Translations under genes and position numbers: made by a program
Notes under the pieces: model-generated
What the model was told of the DNA's origin: nothing
Databases searched by the model: none
The model's input: the letters and a program-made list of their open reading frames with translations, nothing else
DNA from: Jacaranda mimosifolia
Lineage: Eukaryota; Streptophyta; Magnoliopsida; Lamiales; Bignoniaceae
Direction of reading: 5' to 3'
Assembly (NCBI GenBank): GCA_018894105.1
Contig: CM032133.1
Coordinates: 21,342,501-21,406,500, forward strand
Length of the DNA: 64,000 nucleotides
Part shown: positions 11,970 through 22,965 of the stretch, in pieces
Layout: every line of letters starts with the position of its first letter
How positions within the stretch are numbered: position 1 is the stretch's first letter

Positions 11970-12604
11970 TGATATGGGGTCAGCCCAATAGGCCCACTAA
12001 AGCTATTTGACCCAACAATCCCAAGACTATTGCACAACCACTAGGGTTGAGATGCTGAAACTTTAGTGGACCCTCGAGGTCGAGATGTTTGACCTTGATG
12101 TCAACTTAAGCACCAGAGAAACCCTAGTGGTCAATAGTTACGATTCTCACCACCCATCGAATCTGCATTTAATGCCGTTTAACTGCCAACATGTCCTTAT
12201 TAATTAGTGTGATGGTGCATCACCTTCGCCATTAATGCCATCATCTCCACATTAATGATAGTAAGGATCCCCTTTTCGGCTGGCGTGCTCTCTGGATAGG
12301 TCGAAAAGGTGTATCTTATTCTTATTGGTGCGGTCCATGCGTGAAATATGCAGAAAGGTATAACAATTTTTTTACCTCAACATGGATACTATAAATACTC
12401 TCTCATGTAGGAACTAAGGTAAGAAATATACACTCATTAAGCCGTTACTCTGCTCAACCAAATTTTAGGTCAATTTACTGACTTTACCATCGAAGGGTCT
12501 TAGCCGAGGACCCTCTCGGCTAACCTAACGTTTGTTCCTTGGCTACAGATTCCACTTTTGTTCTCAATAAGCATTTCTCAAGTCGAGATAATACACTAAT
12601 TGCA
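11970..12604 (+). repeat. Tat 3' LTR
   Basis: It follows a purine-rich tract (AGAGTATGGGGGACT, about 11953-11967) and begins TGATATGGGGTC. A TATA-like TATAAATACTCTC at about 12390 and a start-region resembling other Tat LTRs (AAGGGTCTTAGCCGAGGACC, from about 12495) support the call. The right end, placed at ...TAATTGCA, is uncertain by some tens of bases because no second LTR is available. Confidence 0.6.
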
Positions 12605-12776
12605 GTTTGAAGACTCATCAGATAGAGAAAAAAATCATCAATATGATATATTGCATAGTGTCTATATCCATATCTCAAAAAGACTTCATTGATTAAAGAT
12701 TACATATGCCTATATTTTCTAGTTTCTATATCTATATCTATATATATAGTGCATATGTATTAGCAGGAAATAGTAA
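12605..12776. other. AT-rich spacer
   Basis: Short region between the Tat LTR and the LINE fragment, with ATATCTATATC repeats at about 12725-12750. No gene is seen. Confidence 0.6.
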
Positions 12777-13097
12777 TTAATTAGAATTCAAAGCCAAAGT
12801 TTGAAAAATTACGTCAAATCTAGAATAGTGAGATTGATGAAGAGAATAGGCCATCTTAGCGAGGTAGTGAGCACATTGATTAGCACTACGATGGACATGA
12901 TTAAAAGAGAGAAAACTAAGATTGAACAAACTTTTCCTAGCATTTGGAATGAGAGGACCAACAAGAGATAAGCTTTAGGCTTCTTCTCGGAGAGGCAGAG
13001 AGCTCAAACAACTGATAGAAAATCTCCTTCAATAATTACCTTAGCCTATAAATACTAAGAACACATTTCGCATGCTATCTTTGTTAAGCTGGCTTTC
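12777..13097 (-). pseudogene. LINE-type RNase H domain, C-terminal half
   Basis: On the minus strand, starting at the plastid junction, this reads AAKASLTKIACEMCS, then VIIEGDFLSVV, and FSLFNHVHRSANQCAHYLAK, ending in a stop at 12777-12779. This is the second half of the RVT_3 RNase H fold found at the end of plant LINE ORF2 proteins (the IIEGDS and R-x-x-N-x-x-A-H-x-L-A motifs). At least one internal stop is present. The first half is on the other side of the plastid insert at 14573-14760, colinear and on the same strand. Confidence 0.8.
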
Positions 13098-13145
13098 GCA
13101 GCCCCCCGTCGTGATTCAGTGAGAATGGATAAGAGGCTCGTGGGA

Positions 13146-13175
13146 TTGACGTGAGGAGATAGGGATGGCTATATT
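13146..13175 (+). promoter_or_regulatory. Fossil plastid rrn16 P1 promoter
   Basis: TTGACG at 13146-13151 and TATATT at 13170-13175, spaced by 18 bp, match the bacterial-type promoter of the plastid ribosomal operon, about 120 bp upstream of the 16S start. It would not be read by nuclear polymerases. Confidence 0.75.
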
Positions 13176-13296
13176 TCTAGGAGCGAACTTCAAGCGAATA
13201 TGAAGCGCATGGATACAAGTTATGCCTTCGAATGAAAGATAATTCTGAATCCGCTTTGTCTACGAACCAGGAAGCTATAAGTAATGCAACTATGAA

Positions 13297-14162
13297 TCTC
13301 ATGGAGAGTTCGATCTTGGGTCAAGATGAACGTTAGCGGCATGCTTAACACAAGTAGGATAGGAAGTGGTGTTTCCAGTGGCGGACCGGTGAGTACTATG
13401 TAAGAACCTGCCATTGGAAGGGGAACAACAACTGGGAACGGCTGTTATTACCCCGTAAGCTGAAGAGCAAAATGAGAAATCCGCCTGAGAAAGGGCTTCT
13501 GTTTGATTAGCTAGTTGGTGAGGCAATAGCTTACCAAGGCAATGATTAGTAGCTAGTTCGAGAGGATGATCAACCACACTATGACTCAGACATGGTCCAA
13601 ACTCCTACGAGAGGTAGCAGTGGGAAATTTTTCGCAATAAGCAAAAGCCTAATGAAGCAATGCCGCGTGGAGGTAGAAGGTCCACGGTTGTGAACTTCTT
13701 TTCCTAGAGAAGAAGCAATGACAGTATCTGGGGAATAAGCATCGGCTAACTCTATGAGAGCAGCTGCGATAAGACAGAGGATGCAAGCATTATCTGGAAT
13801 GATTGGGCGTAAAGCATCTATAGGTGGCCTTTTAAGTCTGCCGTTAAATCCCAAGGCTCAACCTTGGACAAGAGGTGGAAACTAACAAGCTAGAGTACGG
13901 TAGGGGCAGAGGGAATTTTTGGTAGAGACGGTAAAATGTGTAGAGATCGAAAAGAATACCAATAGCAAAAGCATTCTGCTGGGTTAATACCACTAAGAGA
14001 GGAAAGCTAGAGGGACGAATGGGATTAGATACCCTAGTAGTCCTAGTTGTAAACGATGGACACTAGGCGCTGTTCGTATCAACTCGTGTAGTGCTGTAGC
14101 TAAGGGGTTAAGTATCCTGCCTGGGAAGTATGTTCGCAAGAATGAAACTCAAAAGAATTGAT

Positions 14163-14204
<42 letters not shown>

Positions 14205-14572
14205 CAAAGCGAAGAATCTTACTAAGGCTTGACATGCCGTGAATCTTATTGAAAGAGAGATGTGCCTTTGGGAACACGGACATAAGTGGTGCATGGCTAT
14301 CGTCAGCTCGTGCCGTAAGGTGTTGGGTTAAGCCCCACAATGAGCGCAACCCTTGTGTTTAGTTGCCATCGTTGAATTTAGAACCTTGAACAGGCTGCCG
14401 GAGATAAGCCAGAGGAAGGTGAGGATGATGGTAGGTCATCATGCCCCTTATGCCCTGGGCGACATATGTGCTACAATGGTCGAGACGAAGGGTCGCGATC
14501 CCGCGAGGGTGAGCTAACCCTGAAAACCCGTCCTTAGTTCTGATTGTAGGCTTCAACTCTCCTACATGAAGC
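13297..14572 (+). pseudogene. rrn16: Plastid 16S rRNA pseudogene, 3' truncated
   Basis: The segment starts TCTCATGGAGAGTTCGATC and follows plastid 16S rRNA through the 530-loop region (AGCATCGGCTAACTCTATGA), GATTAGATACCCTAGTAG at about 14021 and the GTGGTTTAATTCGATGCAAA region at about 14190, stopping after GAAGCCGGA near 14572. A normal plastid 16S gene is about 1490 bases, so about 200 bases at the 3' end, including the anti-Shine-Dalgarno end, are missing. Many substitutions in universally conserved positions (for example GCCGCGGTAATAC has become GCTGCGATAAGAC) show it is dead. Plant mitochondrial 18S was considered and fits less well. Confidence 0.9.
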
Positions 14573-14980
14573 CGGACAATAATACCTTAAATTAATCGAG
14601 AATCCCATGAAACACACTGACCCATGTGATCCCGAGCAATCAAGCCAATGCCAATGGATCGAATGTCTTTAAAGATAGCCACATCAAAGTTGACTTTGAT
14701 GTGATTATGAATCTATACTTCCCAAATTGGAATGTTGCTGTCTAAGTTATTCGAAATTCTCACTTCTATCGCCTACTTGAACCTATCCAAAAAATTTGAG
14801 CAAATCACACAACTTCAAGATGAGACCAATTCCCCTCCCCAAACTTAGTTTGATTCCTATGGTGCCAAATACTTTGATGGTATCCAATGAAGAATTTAAA
14901 GCTACTTTTGTCGAGGATATACAAAACTTTAAGGAACCAGTCCAAAACCAAATTAATAGATAGATTAATTGATGCAAAAG
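14573..14980 (-). pseudogene. LINE ORF2 C-terminal region, first half of RNase H
   Basis: The minus strand gives IWHHRNQTKFG (about 14860), typical of the linker after the zinc-binding end of LINE reverse transcriptases, and then KVNFDVAIFKDIRSIGIG plus LIARDHMGQCVSW (about 14700-14600), the start of the RVT_3 RNase H fold with its first catalytic Asp region. It breaks off at the plastid insert and continues at 13097. Stops and frame changes are present. Confidence 0.75.
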
Positions 14981-15787
14981 GTAAGTTTGTTCGGTTTAAA
15001 TCCTCTATTTCATTCTCTTATCTCTCCTATTCTATTTAATGAATATAAGATATGTATATTAAATATTTTCTTATAAAAATAATTGATTAAAAATCAAATA
15101 TATTTGGTATAAATACAACAAATTGGAATAGAAAGTGAAATAGAAAATAGAATAGAGGATCCAAAGTGAAGTTTGATATGGCCCAAACCTATCTTGCGAA
15201 GAGGCAATGAATCAGGCAGTAGAATGATTCTTCCTCTTTGCTGAAAGTCATAAAATCGTAATTGCTCAATTTTAATTAAATATTAATTTTTAATAATTTT
15301 TAATATTTCAATTATAGAAAAAAATATTAAATATTTGATGAACATCAAATATAGCATCTAAATTTCTAGCTTCTCTAAATTGAAATGATCATTTCAATCT
15401 CAATTTTCCATCACCAAGTTAGGATCTTAAAGATGAATACACAGTTATGGTAATAGCAAAGGAAGTTATTGTAACAAAATAAAAACATTATTATTATTTT
15501 TTATTTATATACAGTACTTATAAACACATCAAAATCATTTGAAGGCACAGAAACGAAAGGGCAATAATTTAGTCTTAACAGGATAAGTGGACAAAAAAGT
15601 TCTTCTTTGGGAATATTGAAAGTTGGTATTCAATTAACACCATCAACCTTTGGAATTTGGATCATTTGTTTTCATCTCGTTGTTTTCTTGCTTACAATTT
15701 CAAATTCAGATAACGAGGTCAAAAGTCACCATTAACCCTTTGAAATTATTTGGGGCATTTTCTGGGATCTATATATTTTTTTCTTTT
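14981..15787. other. AT-rich region without genes
   Basis: No coding or structural signal is recognised; short open frames here have no familiar motifs. Confidence 0.6.
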
Positions 15788-16024
15788 TGTCTAGCGACTT
15801 GTAATCTAGTGGTATCAAATATCCCTTATTATGTGGGAGGTCTCGTATTCGAACTCGAATAAGTTCATTTATGTGCACCTTATGCATGCCTCTAGTTGTA
15901 AAGTTTGTACTTTCATCTTTCCTTAATTTGATAATTGGATTCGGTAGACTAGTTGTAAGGATACTTTTAGTCATTTATAATGTTCTTTGAAAAAATAAAA
16001 TAAAAATAAAAATAATAATAATAA
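15788..16024 (+). mobile_element. tRNA-derived SINE
   Basis: An A-box-like GTAATCTAGTGG (15801-15812) and a B-box-like GTATTCGAACT (15845-15855) lie 33 bp apart, the layout of a tRNA-derived internal Pol III promoter. They are followed by about 130 bp of body and a tail of AAAATAAAAATAATAATAAT at 15990-16024. The tRNA cloverleaf is not preserved, so this is a SINE and not a tRNA gene. Left end approximate. Confidence 0.65.
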
Positions 16025-16437
16025 TGAAAGGCAAAAAATATATTTTACAAATTGTGGGCTGTTCAAATGGCATGAATTATAAAACACGCCTAGGGTATGA
16101 TTTACAATTACGTAAGGTTGTGAGTTGGTTTTTAATTGAAACGTTTAAACTATTAAAAATATAATAAATATAATTTGATCAAAAAATCCATGAACTAAAA
16201 TATATATTCAACAAATATAGATTTTGATGGTTCAATTGGTTAAATATTCGAATTTAATGATATTTTGATGATATTTAAATGACTTTTTTTTTGTAATATT
16301 TTAAAATTTAAAATAATTTTACTGCAAACGATCTATTTCTCATGAAAATATCTCATAAAAAACTTCATAATCAAACACATCCTCATATCACCTCCATCTA
16401 TCACATCATCTGTCAATATTACATTATCTTCCACAAC
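16025..16437. other. AT-rich region without genes
   Basis: Nothing recognised. Confidence 0.5.
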
Positions 16438-16866
16438 CAACCGTTTGGATATGTTTTTATTTTTATCTTTTGTTTTAATTATTCTTAAAAGTTGAAAAGT
16501 TAGTTATAATTTTAGAAATAAAAATAAAATTTTATTTGAATAATTTGTTTGAAAGTAATAATTAGAGTAGATATAGGGTTGAAAATATGGATGATTTATA
16601 CTATTTTAATGTTTAAAAAGAATTTTTTAAATATATGTATATTTTATTAATGTTAAAATGATAATGGTATATTATATCAAATCAAATTTGAATTCGATTA
16701 ATGCAATAATAGGATGATACGGTAGGTTTAGGAGGAATTGAAAATGAAAATAAGGAATATTTTGTATGAAAATGCATAAAAGCTGATGATAAGTTTCTGT
16801 TTTCAAAAAGTAAAAATCTTGAAAATGGGATTTGAAAATGAAACCAAACTTCATATCCAAAACTTA
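16438..16866. mobile_element. MITE-like element with short TIRs
   Basis: CGTTTGGATATG at 16442-16453 is answered by CATATCCAAAAC at 16852-16863 (11 of 12 complementary). The body is AT-rich and has no coding capacity. A clear target duplication was not found, so the superfamily is open. Confidence 0.45.
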
Positions 16867-17524
16867 CTCTCATTAATTTCTTCAAAACAACTATATCTCA
16901 ATTTTCATCTGAGAGACACAAGAACAATAGGATTTTTTCCCACAAGCAATCACTCCCTAAATTTTCAAGATTGATGATTGGTTTAAAATGTAATTATTTT
17001 GTATTAATTTTAAAAAAAGAATTATGTTCATTTTATATTTTTAATTGAATAAGTTTATCACCTAAAAATAGTAATAAAGTATATGAATTTAAATAAATTA
17101 TCAAGAATTTTTAATTATTTATTAATCATTCTTATTTTTTTTTTATTTATATCAATTTAAAATTTGTAATCTTTACTTTATATTTTACTGTTATAGTTTG
17201 TTAATATGCATTAAAGTCTACAGAATCATGATCATAGTACGACAAAAATCCATTTAGTTTTGCCTTATTTAAGAGTAGAATGGCTAAATGTAAGGCAAGT
17301 GCCACAAACCCTCCACCTCTGCCGGTTGCTGGCTATCATGTCACATACAAGTTCTGAAGTGTAATTTATTATAGAGATGTCACAAGACTCATCTAAAAGA
17401 TCCTGCAGTAAAAAACAATTTGATGAGGAGAAAATTGATGGATGAAGCACTAGTAGATATATTATTAAGTTACTATGATTGATGGAATATGAGAAAGGTT
17501 AGATAATGAACATATGAAGAAGCT
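16867..17524. other. AT-rich region without genes
   Basis: Poly-A/T-rich DNA; no recognised feature. Confidence 0.5.
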
Positions 17525-18499
17525 TTGCAAGTTGGCGATGCTGTTTACAAAATTATCCCATTTGATGAAGATTTGCGAGTCCATGGAAAAGTCGATTCCT
17601 TTAATTTACATAAAGGAAACCCAATTAAAAAATATTGTACTTTTTGTATTTACATAAATTGTATCTTTCTTTTTAAAAGAAGCCTAATTTATCTTCTATA
17701 TGTGCAACTCTTTTAGTGGAAACTATTATTTTCTAGGAAAAAAATTTGAAGCAAATTTAATAGAGACATACAAATCTGAAAAGGTTTGGGCTGAATCTAA
17801 TTCTCCTAGCATCATGTTAGAAGACCTTGAGACACCCAATGATGATGATATCTTTCTAGACAATAATTATAGTAAGAGGCAACTCGTGAAGAAATTGAAA
17901 AAAACTATTGCAAGTAAACAAAAAAGATAGGGTACTAAACCAAGCACAGTTGATGTCCAAGATGAAGAATGATTTAGTGAGCCTTGTACTGAATATGAGC
18001 TCCACAACATTAGTAGGTCTGGATCTGAAGATGAGCTAGGGTGTAGCGGCTAACATCGTTATTTTAAAGAAGGCCGTAAAATGAAAGAATACAAGCTAAT
18101 TGTGGGTGTGAAGTTCAAAGTACAATAGTCTTTAGAGAGGCACTGCGAGATTATTATTGAGAAATGGATATGGTTTGGAGTTCATTAGGAATAAAAATAC
18201 TACGATCATTGCTAAGTTCAAGGATGAAGGTTGTACATAGAGCATATATGTATCACCGATCATGAAGGGGCTACATTCCAAATAAAAATAATAAAAGGGG
18301 AGCATAATTGTATAAGATTTTATATGAACAAATTAGCCAAGTCAAAGTACCTAGTGGATAGTGGAGAAGATTGTGAGAGATAACTCTTTTATATTGAAGA
18401 GCATAATCTTGAGAAAGTGCAATGTAGATGCCAATAGAAAGAAGGTAATTAGAGAAAATATGAAAGCATTAGAAAAGATAATGGGTATAGACAGCCAAC
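17525..18499 (+). pseudogene. Mutator-like transposase pseudogene, N-terminal part
   Basis: The plus strand encodes, with frame breaks, an acidic stretch ending SGSEDELG (about 18020), then VGVKF (about 18108) and FQIKIIKGEHNCIRFY followed by LAKSKYLV (18280-18350). These match the N-terminal MuDR DNA-binding region of plant MULE transposases, where a short acidic segment precedes the GMKF motif and a HTC-type zinc site. The reading is interrupted by several stops. It is cut off at 18500 by an inserted hAT-like element and resumes at 19311. Confidence 0.7.
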
Positions 18500-19310
18500 T
18501 AGGGGTGTAAACGAATATTAAACTAATCGAATATATAATTTTCATATTCGTATCTATTTAACTTTTTGAATATCCAGATACGGATACGAATTTGATGGAT
18601 ATTTAAAAATAATATCTGAATCGTATATGTCGGATATCCATCGAATTCGGATATATTCGTATTCGATTATAATTATTCAGTTGCATTCATGTTTGATTAA
18701 ACTTATCCATATTCGAATTATTATTTTTTATTTCATATTCAATGATAATTATTTAGACATCTATTTACGAATATCCAAGTACGTGAATCTATGAATTATA
18801 ACAAATACTTATTTTTAATTAATAGAAGAAACCGTACAATTTCATTAAAAACAAAATAATCAAATAAACAGCATAATTTTTAATTAATAATTGACTTTAT
18901 AATTAATTATTAGTACTAATTAATATTAGTAATGGCGTTTAACTATATTAATTATGAAGTCAATCAATAATAATTACGTTGATTAACTTTATTCTTCACT
19001 TTTTTCTCTATATTACAATAATTTTTTAAATTTATTCTTTTTTCTTCCTAATTCTTTAATTATAAGTTATATATATACACATATATGAATTATGGAATCT
19101 TTATTGAAAAATATAAATAATATATTATTTAATAAATATATATTTGGTGTGGATATTAAACAGATTGCATATGCATTTGCCATATTCGTATTCATTTATA
19201 TCTACTAATCGAATACAGATAGTATTCGCTTTAAACGGCAGATAAATTTTGTATAGACAAATACGAATGTGAATGGTGAATGAATTTTCAAATATCCATT
19301 TATAACCCTA
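18500..19310. mobile_element. hAT-like non-autonomous element
   Basis: The left end TAGGGGTGTAAACGAATATT is answered at the right end, whose reverse complement begins TAGGGTTATAAATGGATATT. The interior is AT-rich with many ATATCC/GGATAT and ATTCG motifs near both ends and no ORF. The 8-bp flanks (CAGCCAAC and AAACTAAC) agree at only five positions, so a decayed hAT-type duplication is possible but not proved. It splits the MULE transposase. Confidence 0.65.
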
Positions 19311-20303
19311 AAACTAACAATACTTGAAATTTTGGGATTACTATTAAACAATAAGAGCAAAAAATCTAGGAAGCAAGCTATTACTAAGGAGAAATAAAGG
19401 AGTGGAGCAACCTATGTTTGATAAGATATACTTCCTGGATGCAATGAAGGAAGAATTTTTGAGTGGATGTAGGTCTATCATTGGGCTTGATGGCGGTTTC
19501 TTGAAGACAATATACTCTGGTAAACTTTTAGTGGCTGTTGGAAAATATGAGAATGACAACATGTGGCTAATTGCCTTGGTTGTAGTACAGACTGAAAATA
19601 GAGAAATTGGACAATGGACATGGTTTTCTCATTGAACTTTTGGAAGATCTTGGTGGATTGGAATCTGCACATAAGTGGTCCTTTATTTTAGACAAGCAGA
19701 AAGGATTACTTGAAGCTGTTAAGGAGCTTACTCCTTATTTTGAATATAGAATTTGCATGAGACATATGTACTAAAATTTTAAGTAAAAGTAATTAGCAGT
19801 TGAAAGACTTGTTTCGCAAAGAGATCTCCATAGCAAACAAAACTGGTTAAGAGCTTCACATAAAGAAGATTGAAGAAATGGATCAAAAAATTGACGAAGA
19901 GGTGGCTACTGCACTTGAATGGCTGAGAAATATTTCACCTCAACATTGGACAATGCCACACTTTTCACCTATTCAAAGTGTAATATTTTGGTTAACAATT
20001 TATGTTAGTCATTCAATAAACACATCTTTGATACAAGAGAAAACCTATAATTTTAATGTTTTAGTGGATAAGGACAAGACTCATGACAATGATAAAAGAA
20101 CATACAATGTTACAATTTGTCCAAATAAACAAACAACAAACACTTGCTAGATATTATTTTTCAAGGTAGTGTGGTGGAAATGAATTTGAGGTGGACCACT
20201 TCTTGGATAAGAAGACATGTACATGTGGTATTTTTAGCTCTGTGAATACCTATATTACCACACACATGCAACTATCTTTGATAAAATGGAAAATTTTAAT
20301 TTA
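19311..20303 (+). pseudogene. Mutator-like transposase pseudogene, catalytic core
   Basis: MULE transposases cut and join DNA with a DDE domain. Here LSGCRSIIGLDGGFLK (about 19455-19502) carries the first catalytic Asp, LDKQKGLLEAV (about 19690) the second, and CMRHMY (about 19755) is the conserved C-x-x-H segment. FEVDHFLDKKTCTCG (20190-20225) begins the SWIM zinc finger. Stops and frameshifts follow CMRHMY and several later points. The SWIM finger is interrupted near 20304 by a long-TIR element and the C-terminal part follows at 22089. Confidence 0.8.
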
Positions 20304-22088
20304 ACCCCCATGTGGAATGTTAAATGGGCAGTTTACCTTCCTGTGATAAAAAAAAGGTTAAAATACTACTTTATATTTTTAAAAATGTTGTGAAAAAAAA
20401 CCCCTGAGACCATAGTTGGAGTGCGTGTGCCATTTTATGCTAGTGGTTCTGATTTTTTATATGCAATGACTATTGTGCCCTTATTGTATCAACTGTGGGA
20501 TCTTTTCGTTTAAATGAACATCCCAAATTGAATAGTACTTAATATTTACAAAAACATATATAAAAAATATTTATACATTTTATATACATATATATACAAC
20601 ACATTATATATATTATAATTCATTTATCAATAACATATAATATATATTATAAATATAATAAAGTATTATAATATATATATATATGTATGTAAATGTAGGT
20701 TGCCATGGCAGCCATGCAAACCAGATCCTTTCAGCGGCCGTTGTGTATCAAAGAAAAAAGAAAAAAGAATTTATATATAGGCTATAATGACAGCCCTGCG
20801 AACCAGATTTGGTCGGCTAAATCCTTTTAGTGGCCACCAGCGACAACCATCTCTGGTAGCCGGTGGTCAACGAAAAAAGAAAAAAAAAAGAAAAAAGAAT
20901 TTTATATGCATATATATAATTTTTATATAATTATATACTATTTGATTTATATAAATATGTTATATATTTTATAAATATAAAACTATTTAATTTTAGATTA
21001 AACAAAAGAAAAAATATATTTATATATATGTACATAGATTTGTTATAAATAATTTTATTTACATATATTATTTATATAATTTTTATATGTATATAATTTT
21101 ATATACATGTGTGTATATAATTTTATAAATAATATATAGTATTTAATATATATAAATATGTTATGAATAATTTTATATGCATATATGTTATATAGTTTTT
21201 TAGAAATAGTATATAGTATTTGATATATATAAATATGTTATATATTTTATAAATATGAAATTATTTAATTTTGATAATTATATGTATATGTATATATGAT
21301 TTTATAAATATTACATACATAACTTTATAAATATTAAATAGTATTTAATTTATACAAGTTTGTTATATATTTTATAGATATAAAATTATATAATTCTAGA
21401 TTAAACAAAATAAAAATATATTTCATATATATATGTATATATATGTTATAAATAATAAAATATATGTATTTATATAACTTTTTATATGTATATAATTTTT
21501 TATATGTATGAATATATAATTTTAAAAATAATAAATAGTATTTAATATATATAAATATGTTATGTATTTTATAAATATTAAATTATTTAGTTTTGATAAT
21601 TTTATATATATGTATATATATAAGTATGTTATATATATTTCATAAATGTAAAATTATATAATTCTAGATTAAACAAAAGAAAAAGAAATATATATTTTTT
21701 ATATATGTATATAGATATAAATAATTTTATATACACATATATTATGCATATATGTATTTATATAATTTTTTATATGTATATAATTCTATATATATGTATA
21801 TATAATTGTATAAATATTAGATAGTATTTATTTTATATAAATATCTTATGTATTTTATAAATATAAAATTATTTAATTTAGATTAAATAAAAGAAAAAGA
21901 AAAGCATAAGATATAAAGTAGTTCTATATATATATGAGGGTATTTTCATCCATTCATTATAAAATTCAACTCAAATAGACGAAATGGGGCAGTGAACCAC
22001 AATTAATTAAAAATATAAGGCGTCATTTCAAACATTTTTTTTTAATAATAGGGACGTAAACATCCCATTTCACATTTTACAGGAGATA
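20304..22088. mobile_element. Non-autonomous element with about 90-bp imperfect TIRs
   Basis: The left end (CATGTGGAATGTTAAATGGG, GTTTACC, AAAAAAAAGG, TTATATTTTTAA) is mirrored at the right end, whose reverse complement reads CTGTAAAATGTGAAATGGG, GTTTACGTCCC, AAAAAAAAAT and TTATATTTTTAA. Complementarity extends over about 90 bp with scattered mismatches. The interior holds two GC-richer related segments (20700-20760 and 20785-20880) and a long AT-rich minisatellite. There is no ORF. Superfamily unassigned; no convincing target duplication was found. Confidence 0.6.
20930..21900. repeat. AT-rich minisatellite array
   Basis: A unit resembling AGTATTTAATATATATAAAT then ATGTTATATATTTTATAAAT, often followed by AGATTAAACAAAAGAAAAA, recurs near 20937, 21137, 21211, 21338, 21537, 21625 and 21815 with spacing of roughly 75 to 200 bp. 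The copies diverge from each other. The array fills the middle of the long-TIR element. Confidence 0.6.
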
Positions 22089-22420
22089 AAAAGATTTTAG
22101 ACCGATAAAAAATATATGAAGATTATGTGGATCCATTTTAAAGCGAAGAGAGTTATTTGAAGGTGTATAAACATATGATTCATAGTATGCCATGACAAAG
22201 GAATTGCATTTCAACCCCATTTAACCCACTTAGACTACTTTCTATGCAAAGGAAGAGAGGGAGACCAAAGTATATTAGAAGAAAGAGCTCAAATGAGATT
22301 CAAACAAAACATCAACAAGGAGAGGCCCAACATGTGTAGAAATTGCCTCCAAATAGGCGATCACAGGGGAAATTGCAGTAATCCAACTTATCCGAGTTCT
22401 AATTTTACATGGTGAATAAA
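22089..22420 (+). pseudogene. Mutator-like transposase pseudogene, C-terminal part
   Basis: After the inserted element the frame resumes with SYLKVYKHMIHSMP (about 22150-22195) and KRGRPKYIRRKSSNE (about 22250-22295), the standard end of plant MULE proteins, where a Y-x-x-x-Y-x-x-x-I-x-P-M-P motif precedes a GRPK motif. A zinc-knuckle-like CRNCLQIGDHRGNC follows (22337-22378) with the G-H pair altered to G-D-H. The intron-containing tail continues downstream. Confidence 0.75.
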
Positions 22421-22965
22421 TATGTATTTTGATTATATATAGTTATTTACTAACATATGTTGCATACTTATTTTTTTGTTCTATTTGTCATATCAAGTTA
22501 GTCAAACTAACAATCCAAGCATGACACACGGACCAAGCATTCTTTCATAAGATTGTGATGCTCCACCTTTCACTCAAAATTATTCCCTCTCTCAATCTTT
22601 TGTTAAAGAACAAGTTCCACAAGCGCAATCTACTCAAGTAAGTACCACAACATCTTATTACTTTCTTTTCTATTATTATGGTTCTAAATTTTTTTTGTAT
22701 TTTGTAGAAAAAAATGGTTTAAGATTAAGCGCAAGAGCTGTGGATGCTATTGCTCAATTAGTTGCTGTAAAGGTAATTCAACTTTGAAATTAATAATTCA
22801 AGGCTCAATTTCATATTACTTTCTTTTGTTTCTATCATGCTTCTAAAAAAATATTCTTAATTGTAGAAAAAGAAAAGTTCAACTTTAAATCCGAGAGTTG
22901 TGGAGGCTCAAGTTCGTGTGGGTGCTACTGCTCAACTAGCTGCTATCAATGTTTCAGAAATTGGA

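Larger units (their letters stand above)
5253..12604 (+). mobile_element. Tat-lineage Ty3/gypsy retrotransposon, 5' part missing
   Basis: The segment holds, in order, RT, RNase H, a second RNase H, integrase, short repeats, an antisense ORF and a 3' LTR. The additional RNase H and the antisense ORF between integrase and LTR are hallmarks of the Tat clade (Ogre, Retand, TatR). Gag, protease and the 5' LTR are absent; the left edge coincides with the end of G1, so they may lie left of the window if G1 is nested inside. Every protein domain is broken by in-frame stops. Confidence 0.8.
13098..14572 (+). other. Nuclear plastid DNA insert (NUPT)
   Basis: About 1.47 kb corresponds to plastid inverted-repeat DNA from just upstream of rrn16 to about base 1280 of the gene, without visible large rearrangement. 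Left and right flanks are the two halves of one RNase H domain, so the insertion point is well fixed. Differences from the plastid sequence as I remember it are largely C-to-T and G-to-A, as expected of old methylated nuclear DNA. It carries no signs of function. Confidence 0.9.

Noticed and set aside
13297..14572. Plant mitochondrial 18S rRNA as source of the rDNA insert
   Set aside because: The upstream promoter region and internal sequence follow plastid rrn16 more closely, including the TTGACG/TATATT pair.
15795..15860. Functional tRNA gene
   Set aside because: A- and B-box-like motifs are present but no cloverleaf can be drawn; an A-rich tail follows, so a SINE is preferred.
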